From assembly GCA_027083045.1 (NCBI GenBank), contig JALWQP010000066.1, forward strand, positions 1-5,938: DNA of 5,938 nt, read 5' to 3'. A program made the translations under genes and the position numbers. The stretch's first letter is position 1, and every line of letters starts with the position of its first letter. Positions 1 through 5,938 of this stretch are shown here, piece after piece. The stretch is from Desulfurococcales archaeon (lineage in GTDB: Archaea; Thermoproteota; Thermoprotei_A; Sulfolobales; Desulfurococcaceae). Below the pieces are notes generated by a model. The model saw only the letters and a program-made list of their open reading frames with translations, had not been told where the DNA came from and made no database searches.

Positions 1-2
1 AG

Positions 3-143
3 AGGTTCCTGAATGCTTTCCACGACATTTTTCATAAACCACATAGTGGGAGAAGCAATTATCCAGCTCTCTTGTTCAGGGTCAAGGAGATATACGATAA
101 TTCATCGACAAGAAACGGTTTTGGGAGGAAAATATATCCTTAA
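3..143 (+). CDS. Possible C-terminal end of an unidentified protein, 5' end outside window
   Basis: A stop-free frame enters from the left edge and gives 46 residues before TAA at 141-143, ending in FGRKIYP. All five arginines use AGG or AGA, as in the other genes here. The stop shares the tetranucleotide TTAA (140-143) with the stop of the convergent PadR gene, a compact arrangement common between real convergent genes. I do not recognise the protein: the tail is basic and aromatic-rich with no membrane segment. The opposite strand in the same stretch is also open from about base 101 to the left edge, so the coding strand is not certain. The call rests on openness, codon choice and the shared stop only. 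Confidence 0.4.
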   Translation, partial: RFLNAFHDIFHKPHSGRSNYPALLFRVKEIYDNSSTRNGFGRKIYP

Positions 144-466
144 CCCGATACCTCGTTTTTCTCGAAATAATCTATAACGTCCAAGAAGTTAAGGAGGGCT
201 CCCTTGAGGCTGGGGAGAACTTCCTTTAGAAACTCTATTCCGTGTTGTGTTACCTCGTATCTCTTCCTCCTATCCCCCTCCTCCGATACCTCCCTGATGA
301 GTCCTCTCTTTTTAAGGAGGAATAGGAGGGGGTAGATAGTGCCTGGACCCGGAGTTAAGAGCCCATTACTGATCTTGGCTATGAGCTTCATGAGCTCGTA
401 GCCGTGAGGCCTGTACTTATATATTATAAAAAGAATTACTGCCCTACTTATCCGTGTTAATTTCAC
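140..466 (-). CDS. PadR-family winged-helix transcriptional regulator
   Basis: This 108-residue protein is a small DNA-binding regulator that matches the PadR family over most of its length. Visible hallmarks are the hydrophobic first helix (about 8-17), HGYEL at 21-25, PGPGTIYPLL at 39-48 (family pattern S/P-x-GT-hydrophobic-YP-LL, recognition-helix region), GLI at 55-57, the basic wing GDRRKRY at 64-70, and T73-x-x-G76. One C-terminal helix (about 78-103) would serve in dimerisation; the length fits the short PadR subfamily. The GTG start at 466-464 was chosen because GGAGGTG (minus strand, 475-481) lies 8 bases upstream; an in-frame TTG at 511 would add 15 residues but has no ribosome site. 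The gene overlaps the exporter's 3' end by 23 bases in another frame, so the two are surely co-transcribed and possibly translationally coupled. PadR proteins usually repress neighbouring transporter genes and bind small hydrophobic ligands; that this one controls the exporter operon is inference. Confidence 0.9.
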   Translation of the reverse strand: MKLTRISRAVILFIIYKYRPHGYELMKLIAKISNGLLTPGPGTIYPLLFLLKKRGLIREVSEEGDRRKRYEVTQHGIEFLKEVLPSLKGALLNFLDVIDYFEKNEVSG

Positions 467-3400
467 TCGATTTCCACCTCCTCGAATAAGGCCACCACGC
501 CGCCCTGCCAAGCAATGCCAGCAGGGCTGGGGTTAATGCTAGCGCCGACATTATTGTTATCGTTAGTACGCCCACGGATAAAGCTATCCCGATCTCCTTG
601 ATCCCCCAACTACTCCCAAGTATTAGTGATGCATATGTTGCTGTCACTATGCTTCCGAGGCCGATCACGAGATGGCTTACAGCTCTTATAGAACGATATG
701 CTGCCCCGTACGAGTCTTTTCCCCTCGTGTTGTCTAGTTCTTCACGGAACCTGTTCATGTAGAAGCTATTATAATCCATACCTACCCCCAGCACTGCCGG
801 GAATAACATTAATGGCAGGAACCAGAGCGCTGGAATACCATATAGTCCTGGTATGAGCGATGCTGTTGTCACGCCAATCATGTATCCTGCCGCGATAGTT
901 ATCATTGCTATGATGCCCGCCCATATACTGGCGAAGCTAAGGGACATTGCGAGCCACATCAACGCTATGCCGACCGGGAATATCTTGTGCCAGAAGTCCT
1001 GGTTTAGCATCTTCTCTATCTCGACGTCGATAACGGAAAGTCCTCCTATGAGTAGCTTTTCGAATACTGGGTTATGGTAGCTGTGCACCGCGTCAATTAT
1101 CTTCTTTGTGAGCTCTATCCCTTCTCTGCTCTCAGGGCTAGGCTTCATAATAACCTCTAGCATGAACGTCCTGTTGTCGCTGGCGACATAATATGTCTTC
1201 GGCCTGCCGCCCGGATTCTGCGGTCCATAAACAGCCTCAACACCCGGTATCCTGCTTATAACTGAGGCAAGATCCCTCAGCGCGTTCAAGGTCTTGTTGC
1301 TGAACACGCTATCTTTGGCTACACCTACAACATAGACAGGTAATAGCTCGCCCATAGGCATTATGTTTTCAAGCTTGATATAGGTCTCATATCCAGGCAT
1401 GCCAGCTGGCAGAAACACACTGTAATCGTGGCTACCGTTAAATGTGACCAGACCGTACGCTCCACCAGCCATGATGATAAGCGATACAAGGATCAGGCCT
1501 GCGGCTCTGCGCTTATTAATCTTGAAGCCTGCCCAGTGTGCTCCTCCCTTCTCGGCCCTGTGGGGCCACCAGAACCACTTCTTATCGCCGAACAACGCTA
1601 GTAGTGCCGGGGTAAGTGTTAGACTGACGAGTAGTACTGCTAGTACTGCGAACGGTATTGTCTGGCCTATGCTTGAGAGAAGCGGGAAGTCCCACGCTAG
1701 GAGCATCACGGCGAAACCGATGATATCTGTGCTGGCAGCAGCCATAATCGCCGGCAGGGTCTGCTTGATCGCTATCTTTGCGGCTTCTCTCCTGTCCCGC
1801 ATCGCTATCTCCTCCTTGAACCTGAGCACTATGTAGCTGCTATAATCCATTCCAAGTCCGAAGGCAGTTGTTATCATTAGCATTCTGCTCCATGACGTGA
1901 CGGTTATGACTCCGAGAGAGCCGAGCAGATAAATTATTGCTAGACTCAATAGGATCGCCATCCCTATGCCTATGAAAGGCAGGCCAGCCGCAATTACGCC
2001 GCCGATGATTATCAGTGCTATGATGAACGGTGCGATCATCGACACCCTGTTGACAGTGGCTATGTCTTTCTCGCTTGCATTCTTCATCTCCTTAACCAAT
2101 ACATGGTCTCCTGTAACCCCGATATATGAGGGTATATATCCCATCGCCCATAAGGTCTCATTTGCTATATCTTTTGCTTTCATGGCGTTACTGTAAAGTT
2201 GATCTAACTCGGTGCCCCTAGGATCTATGAGTATGATGAATGATCTACCGTCGGGACTTATCAATGTCTTGTTAAAGGCCTCCAATACCTTCTCTAGTAT
2301 CGTCTGATTGATCTGTGCCATTAGTGCAGAATATATTGGCTTGGGGTTTTTCTCATCGATAGCCTCGATAATAGCTGGTTCAATCGATGTTCTACTGATG
2401 TTGCTCGGTAGGAGAGACAATGTCTCTTCGATAATGACTTGTTTCGGAGGCTCCGCATCACCTATTATCCTAATGATCATATCCTTTATGATCGTCTTGT
2501 TGAAACCGTTCGTGCTAGTCGTCGGGAGCGTGTTGGAGTAGATCTCGTACAGGATTAGTGCTATGTCTCTGCTGGTAAGGTTCTCAGGATACTTGAGCAC
2601 TAATAATATCAATCTCCTCTGATCAATTTTTTTAATTATGGGTATTTCCGAATTGCTTGTTGCGCCGAGTATTTTCTCTAGCATTAGGGCGTCGCTGGCA
2701 ACGTATTCATCCGGGTGTTTGGGATAGGTATTATTAATTATGCTGTTTACTATTGCTGACTTATTGATTATCTCGACGAGTCTAACAGGATCAGTTATGC
2801 TTCCCTCCTTATACGCGATATACGCTATTGGTGTTCCTAGGAGAAGCTTCCAGGCCTCCATATCTGTGATGTTGCCGTACCATGTGCCCGTGATAATGTA
2901 TTTTATGAGCGGCTTCGGAATCATTTCGAGTATAGCATTGTTTCTCATGTTTTCGAATAATCTGTTTACCAGCTCCATAAATCCCTGTAGACTCGTTTTA
3001 CCCTTATTCTCCATAATTATGTTGGCAATTATTGTTGCAAGGACTTTGTCGCCCGTTTTCTCAGCTAGCTTTTCTTCAAGTAAAGCCCCAGCTATTACAG
3101 GGATGTAGTCTTGTCCCAAAGTGATTGTTTGTTCTATGATTTCTGACGGCAGACCACTGATCTTTGCTAGTATCTCTACGGATGCTCTGTAGGCGATATA
3201 GGGGTTATACTCGATAATGCCTTCTGCTCTTGGATCGTATGAGAGTATGGTTTTCAGTACTAGTTTTGTCATGTTCGTAGGCATGTCTATGTTGCTAAAT
3301 GTTATCGTGAGAGCTTTTAGTGCTGGCTCTCTGACAGGCCCATCATTATACAGGGATTCTAGATAGGCTTTGACCGCCTCTTTCGGCAACTCACCGTTTG

Positions 3401-4841
3401 TCTGGTTAGTTATTGCGGGCTCGACAGTATTTATCACGGCCTCGGAGATCTCGTTTTGTTCAGGATTTTCTCCTAGCTTATAAGCAGTGATTGCCGCTGC
3501 CTCGATAAGTGGCTTCTCTCTTCCACTGATAATACCGAGTCTGACGAGATAGTTGGAGTATTCTTTCGCAAAGACAGTAACGCTTACTGGTAATGCGTAC
3601 TTATGGGCATCCATAATGGTTTTCATTGTTAGTAATTGTGCTTTCACAGGCTCTGTAGCGTAGAGTGATGCGAGGTTGGTAATGTTTTCCCGGATGAGCT
3701 CACTATACGTGTAGTTATAGAGGCTTAATGAGTAATTGTCAATGAATAGTTCTACTGCAACCTTGTCTTCGGGATCTAATGATGACGGGGCCTCTTTTAG
3801 AAGCATCCTCGATGTAAGCGAGTATAGGTCCTGGAGCGTGAGATTTTCGGGGTTCTCATACATTTTTACTACGGTATAGTATATACCTGATATCATCGAT
3901 GGGCTGATTTTCGGGGATACATCTTTGGTTAGATTAAGTACTATCATGATGTCTGCTTGGCTGAGCCCACGAGTGAAAGCATCTGTATGGTATCTTAACA
4001 GGTAGTATATCCTAATGGTATTAAATACTGCTACATCGTATGTTGTGCTCATGTTGTAGAAGAGTTTGTTAAGCCCCGTTATTGTCTTATTCAACATGAG
4101 CATTGATGCATAGATCCTGGTCTCCTCCACGTATAGTTCGTGGTAGAGGGTATCGCCCATAACAAGGGCTTTCCTTATCTCGGGGTAGTATGCCAGGAGT
4201 TTCTCGAGTCCTTCAATGCTCGCCTTGTATCCGATGCAGGACTTATTGTAGGCTTGCTTAAGCATGGTTAGGTTGGCTAGGAGCTGTTTTGTCCTTTCTC
4301 TTATCATTGTCCTGTTATCATATAGTTGATCAGCTGTTTCTCTCAGCATGTGGAGTTGTCTAGACAACATGTCGATGCCGTGTATGATCTCGTATCTATG
4401 GCTGTAGAGCTGGCTCAACATGATATAGGACTCATTTACTCCCTCGAAGATCCTCTCAGCTGTGTTGTTTATCTTCGGTATGACATCAGCTATTGCCTCA
4501 TTAGCTACACGGTAGGGACTCACATAGTCTTTAACATATGGTTTAACCCTTTCAATGAATACGTGGTCCCAGCTCAGTAGCCCTGTATCATTCGTGTTTA
4601 TACCGGACACCAGTATGACATCGTAGGCTATTGCAGCCATCCCGTTCGCCGTCGATCCCCTTATTTTGGCTAGTAGATTATTCGCTTGTATGGCCTCCGT
4701 ACCGTTTGGGAGCATTCTCTGGGCGTTGAACTCCGTTATCTTATTCAAATTTGTTGTTGCTGGCGCGGATATCAGGGCTATGATTATCCATATGACTAGT
4801 ATTATTCCGGCATGTTTCACAATTGTATCCATAATTCTCAT
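444..4841 (-). CDS. Large RND-superfamily MMPL-type (HAE3) membrane exporter
   Basis: This 1465-residue membrane protein has the two-fold RND layout: TM1 (about 10-28), a giant outer loop (29-933), TM2-6 (934-1084), a cytoplasmic linker, TM7 (1113-1133), a second outer loop (1134-1285) and TM8-12 (1286-1444). GMDYS at 997-1001 and GMDYN at 1354-1358 are equivalent in the two halves and match the Asp-Tyr proton-relay pairs of the MMPL family. Each half ends in the matching motif LTPALLAL, followed by a tryptophan-rich stretch. The protein should export a lipid-like or hydrophobic compound using the proton gradient; the substrate cannot be told. The first loop carries about 750 extra residues, against roughly 150-250 residues in ordinary members. 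About 29 N-X-S/T sequons lie only in the outer loops, and there is a single cysteine (C202). The ATG at 4841 is preferred because GGGAGG lies 9 bases upstream; longer in-frame starts (TTG at 4943) would cross the promoter. It is the first gene of an operon with PadR. Confidence 0.92.
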   Translation of the reverse strand: MRIMDTIVKHAGIILVIWIIIALISAPATTNLNKITEFNAQRMLPNGTEAIQANNLLAKIRGSTANGMAAIAYDVILVSGINTNDTGLLSWDHVFIERVKPYVKDYVSPYRVANEAIADVIPKINNTAERIFEGVNESYIMLSQLYSHRYEIIHGIDMLSRQLHMLRETADQLYDNRTMIRERTKQLLANLTMLKQAYNKSCIGYKASIEGLEKLLAYYPEIRKALVMGDTLYHELYVEETRIYASMLMLNKTITGLNKLFYNMSTTYDVAVFNTIRIYYLLRYHTDAFTRGLSQADIMIVLNLTKDVSPKISPSMISGIYYTVVKMYENPENLTLQDLYSLTSRMLLKEAPSSLDPEDKVAVELFIDNYSLSLYNYTYSELIRENITNLASLYATEPVKAQLLTMKTIMDAHKYALPVSVTVFAKEYSNYLVRLGIISGREKPLIEAAAITAYKLGENPEQNEISEAVINTVEPAITNQTNGELPKEAVKAYLESLYNDGPVREPALKALTITFSNIDMPTNMTKLVLKTILSYDPRAEGIIEYNPYIAYRASVEILAKISGLPSEIIEQTITLGQDYIPVIAGALLEEKLAEKTGDKVLATIIANIIMENKGKTSLQGFMELVNRLFENMRNNAILEMIPKPLIKYIITGTWYGNITDMEAWKLLLGTPIAYIAYKEGSITDPVRLVEIINKSAIVNSIINNTYPKHPDEYVASDALMLEKILGATSNSEIPIIKKIDQRRLILLVLKYPENLTSRDIALILYEIYSNTLPTTSTNGFNKTIIKDMIIRIIGDAEPPKQVIIEETLSLLPSNISRTSIEPAIIEAIDEKNPKPIYSALMAQINQTILEKVLEAFNKTLISPDGRSFIILIDPRGTELDQLYSNAMKAKDIANETLWAMGYIPSYIGVTGDHVLVKEMKNASEKDIATVNRVSMIAPFIIALIIIGGVIAAGLPFIGIGMAILLSLAIIYLLGSLGVITVTSWSRMLMITTAFGLGMDYSSYIVLRFKEEIAMRDRREAAKIAIKQTLPAIMAAASTDIIGFAVMLLAWDFPLLSSIGQTIPFAVLAVLLVSLTLTPALLALFGDKKWFWWPHRAEKGGAHWAGFKINKRRAAGLILVSLIIMAGGAYGLVTFNGSHDYSVFLPAGMPGYETYIKLENIMPMGELLPVYVVGVAKDSVFSNKTLNALRDLASVISRIPGVEAVYGPQNPGGRPKTYYVASDNRTFMLEVIMKPSPESREGIELTKKIIDAVHSYHNPVFEKLLIGGLSVIDVEIEKMLNQDFWHKIFPVGIALMWLAMSLSFASIWAGIIAMITIAAGYMIGVTTASLIPGLYGIPALWFLPLMLFPAVLGVGMDYNSFYMNRFREELDNTRGKDSYGAAYRSIRAVSHLVIGLGSIVTATYASLILGSSWGIKEIGIALSVGVLTITIMSALALTPALLALLGRAAWWPYSRRWKSSEINTDK
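475..481 (-). promoter_or_regulatory. Ribosome binding site of the PadR gene
   Basis: GGAGGTG on the minus strand lies 8 bases before the GTG codon at 466. It matches the archaeal anti-Shine-Dalgarno complement and decides the start against the longer TTG alternative. It sits inside the last codons of the exporter gene, so ribosomes finishing the exporter could reload here. Confidence 0.8.
2277..4529 (-). other. Roughly 750-residue helical insertion in the exporter's first outer loop
   Basis: Ordinary porter-domain elements flank this segment: MLPNGTEAIQANNLLAKI (43-60) and AIAYDVILVSG (70-80) before it, DGRSFIILIDPRGTELDQLY (864-883) and IGVTGDHVLV (907-916) after it. Between about residues 105 and 855 the sequence is mostly amphipathic helix and has no family I can name. 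Residues 139-285 look like long helices with regular leucine/isoleucine spacing, possibly a coiled-coil hairpin; 320-770 carry degenerate helix-turn-helix units. The boundaries are estimates by eye. Confidence 0.6.
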
Positions 4842-4864
4842 GATATATCGCCTCCCGATATATC
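4842..4864. promoter_or_regulatory. Perfect 9-bp inverted repeat, probable operator of the exporter operon
   Basis: GATATATCG at 4842-4850 and CGATATATC at 4856-4864 are exact reverse complements separated by CCTCC. Each arm contains the self-complementary octamer GATATATC (4842-4849 and 4857-4864). A weaker third unit, GATATAGT (4872-4879), continues the series at the same 15-bp step. The array spans the expected transcription start, the ribosome site and the base before the ATG, which is where archaeal repressors often bind. The natural candidate binder is the PadR protein of the same operon, or the divergent winged-helix protein; that is inference. A hairpin in the mRNA is possible, but its stem is A/U-rich and would be weak in a thermophile. 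Confidence 0.55.
4851..4856 (-). promoter_or_regulatory. Ribosome binding site of the exporter gene
   Basis: GGGAGG on the minus strand, continuing as CGAT (eight of nine matches to GGAGGTGAT), ends 9 bases before the ATG at 4841. It decides the start. The GGAGG is exactly the 5-base spacer of a perfect 9-bp inverted repeat, so a protein bound to the repeat, or a folded leader, would affect its access. Confidence 0.8.
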
Positions 4865-4888
4865 GGAATTTGATATAGTGTACTTGCC

Positions 4889-4896
4889 TTATAAAA
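4889..4896 (-). promoter_or_regulatory. Candidate TATA box of the exporter operon
   Basis: TTTTATAA on the minus strand resembles the archaeal TATA consensus. Its centre is about 51 bases before the ATG at 4841, so with the usual spacing of about 25 bases transcription would start near 4867 and leave a leader of about 26 bases containing the ribosome site. No clear BRE is visible upstream. The element reads TTATAAAA on the other strand and could also serve the divergent gene with a leader near 100 bases. Confidence 0.45.
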
Positions 4897-4982
4897 CTGA
4901 CTCTCCAGCCCATGAGAACAAGATTACCGATAACGCTCCACAACCACTATAGATTAGGGGAGTACAAGACTCAACAGCTTCC

Positions 4983-4989
4983 ATATTAA
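4983..4989 (+). promoter_or_regulatory. Weak candidate TATA box for the divergent regulator gene
   Basis: ATATTAA lies about 39 bases before the GTG at 5025, which would place transcription start near 5011 and leave a leader of about 14 bases that still contains AGGTGAT. The match to the consensus is poor and no BRE is seen. CTATAG near 4948 and TTATAAAA at 4889 are alternatives. Confidence 0.2.
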
Positions 4990-5013
4990 GAATCAACAAA
5001 CAAAGGAGTATAC

Positions 5014-5020
5014 AGGTGAT
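5014..5020 (+). promoter_or_regulatory. Ribosome binding site of the divergent regulator gene
   Basis: AGGTGAT, a full match to part of GGAGGTGAT, ends 4 bases before the GTG at 5025 and favours that start. GGAG at 5005-5008 could instead serve an in-frame GTG at 5016, adding three residues. The spacing from GGTG to the chosen start is like that of the other two genes here. Confidence 0.6.
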
Positions 5021-5024
5021 ACGA

Positions 5025-5938
5025 GTGGCCGAGTATAGGGAAGACGAGAAGATCGAGAAGAGGATCAGAGCCCTCAGCCACTGGGCCAGGAGGAGAATAA
5101 TACTACTGCTGGGCGAGAAAGGGGAGATGACGTATAGCGAGCTAATGAAAAACATTGGGATAGAGGACAGTGGGACCTTCGCCTTTCATCTACGAAGCCT
5201 GGGAGACCTGGTCGAGAAAACCGATGATGGAAGATACAGGCTGACAAGCGAGGGGGAACAAGTCTACAAGGCGTTGAAGTACTTGTTATCGGGTGAGGGG
5301 ATCAATGTACATAAAGAAACCCCTTCTAAGAAGAGGGAATTACCGCCCATTATAATCGGTGATATGGGGAAATGCTATATCACTAAAGAGATCGTTGACG
5401 AAGCATACGGTAGTGGAAGAGAACTCATAGTCAAGGATTGTATTAAGGCCTACTTCGACAAAGACATTGATCCCGAGAAACTAAAACATGTTCTAAAAAT
5501 GGTTAAAGACGTCATAATAGTCGAGGCACCGAACAAGCTACAACCAATAATAATGATGAGAGGACATGATGTCTTCTGGGTTAAGACCCTGGCCGAGAAG
5601 CACCCACCACCACCCGACATAGGGCTTGCGGTGGAGGATATAGTTAACAAGATCGTGGATGCCGCTATGCTGGGCGGCGCTAAGCTCGTATCTGCTCTTC
5701 AGAAGCTCCCACGCATAGCTACGAAGGAGATACCTGTTAACATAGTGAAGGTTTTCACGGGCGATCACTACGACCTAGAGATGAAGATAGATTCCTCAAG
5801 CATCAGTGTTAAGCAAGAGGGCGGAGGAGTAGTCGTTGAGGGGAAGACTAAGGAGACGGGAATGCCTAGGTTAAGGATAGGCAGCGATAATATTTACATG
5901 GACATAGAGAACTCGGGCCTTAAAGTAAAGCTTCCATC
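5025..5938 (+). CDS. ArsR-like winged-helix regulator with long C-terminal region (3' end outside window)
   Basis: The 304 visible residues run off the right edge without a stop. Residues 10-85 form a winged helix of the archaeal HTH_20/ArsR-like type: RIRALSHWARRRIILLL (13-29), TYSELMKNIGI (36-46), SGTFAFHLRSLGDLVEK (49-65, recognition helix), then the wing DDGRYRLTSEG (67-77). A charged linker follows (about 88-106). Residues 107-190 alternate short beta and helical stretches and match nothing I recognise. HPPPP (193-197) precedes an amphipathic helical stretch (199-229). From about 236 the chain is beta-rich with glycine turns (EGGGVVVEG, then RLRIGSDNIYMDIENSGLKV), recalling DUF4097-type strand repeats. 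No signal peptide or membrane segment is visible, so it should be cytoplasmic. There is no cysteine cluster for metal: only C117 and C139. It is divergent from the exporter operon with 183 bases between them, which suggests local regulation. DNA binding is well supported; the ligand and the DUF4097 likeness are inference. Confidence 0.85.
   Translation, partial: MAEYREDEKIEKRIRALSHWARRRIILLLGEKGEMTYSELMKNIGIEDSGTFAFHLRSLGDLVEKTDDGRYRLTSEGEQVYKALKYLLSGEGINVHKETPSKKRELPPIIIGDMGKCYITKEIVDEAYGSGRELIVKDCIKAYFDKDIDPEKLKHVLKMVKDVIIVEAPNKLQPIIMMRGHDVFWVKTLAEKHPPPPDIGLAVEDIVNKIVDAAMLGGAKLVSALQKLPRIATKEIPVNIVKVFTGDHYDLEMKIDSSSISVKQEGGGVVVEGKTKETGMPRLRIGSDNIYMDIENSGLKVKLP

Noticed and set aside
1..101. 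Open frame on the minus strand, from after a TGA at 104-102 to the left edge, reading plausibly (contains WIIASPTMWFMKNVVES)
   Set aside because: Its first ATG (44-42) has no ribosome site or clear TATA box, and the opposite strand has a longer open frame with typical arginine codons and a stop shared with PadR. It cannot be excluded without sequence to the left.
2121..2140. GATATAT and ATATATC with a 6-base spacer, resembling the operator arms
   Set aside because: It lies in exporter codons for a conserved porter segment, has different spacing from the leader array (6 against 9 bases between the heptamers), and is expected by chance given common ATA/TAT codons.
853..3108. Several plus-strand open frames of about 75-130 codons opposite the exporter gene
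   Set aside because: They are antisense to a gene with clear family motifs, have no ribosome sites or recognisable domains, and read as mirror images of hydrophobic segments.
4842..4864. Reading the inverted repeat as an intrinsic terminator or riboswitch
   Set aside because: There is no following T-run on either strand, it lies at a gene start, and the A/T-rich stem is too short for a ligand-binding leader.
4326..4878. Plus-strand open frames of 84 and 70 codons opposite the exporter's N-terminal part
   Set aside because: They lie wholly antisense to the supported coding sequence, with no start signal or domain.
4889..5768. Minus-strand open frames (66-88 codons) opposite the divergent regulator and its leader
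   Set aside because: The plus strand encodes a clear winged-helix protein here; the antisense frames lack ribosome sites and known motifs, and one runs across the promoter region.
1..5938. tRNA, rRNA, CRISPR repeats, insertion-sequence ends, attachment sites
   Set aside because: Nothing resembling them was found by eye; nearly all of the window is taken up by the coding sequences listed and one 183-base control region.

Overview
The window looks like a thermophilic archaeon of the Thermoproteota (Crenarchaeota), perhaps a Desulfurococcales-like lineage. The evidence is frequent AGG/AGA arginine and ATA isoleucine codons, strong GGAGGTGAT-type ribosome sites close to GTG/ATG starts, an archaeal TATA-like box, tightly packed genes, and an outer-surface protein very rich in N-glycosylation sequons. 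No species can be named from the sequence alone.

Layout, left to right. Bases 3-143 (+) may hold the last 46 codons of a gene that enters from outside and ends on the same TTAA as the next gene's stop. Bases 140-466 (-) encode a 108-residue PadR-family winged-helix regulator. Bases 444-4841 (-) encode a 1465-residue RND-superfamily (MMPL/HAE3-type) membrane exporter. Its 3' end overlaps the PadR start by 23 bases, and the PadR ribosome site lies inside it. The two genes therefore form one operon read right to left, exporter first. Bases 4842-5024 are a divergent control region. It carries a TATA-like box for the exporter operon and a GATATATC repeat array at 15-bp spacing that runs to the exporter start codon and encloses its ribosome site. 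Bases 5025-5938 (+) encode a divergently read winged-helix DNA-binding protein with a long C-terminal part whose visible end looks like a beta-strand repeat (DUF4097-like); it is cut by the window edge.

Taken together this looks like a self-contained regulated export unit: one very large proton-driven exporter, a co-transcribed PadR repressor, and a second, divergent regulator with a possible sensor region. The most unusual elements are the roughly 750-residue, mostly helical, heavily sequon-bearing insertion in the first outer loop of the exporter, and the phased palindromic repeats over its translation start. The substrate is unknown. No tRNA, rRNA, CRISPR array, insertion sequence or integrase was seen.
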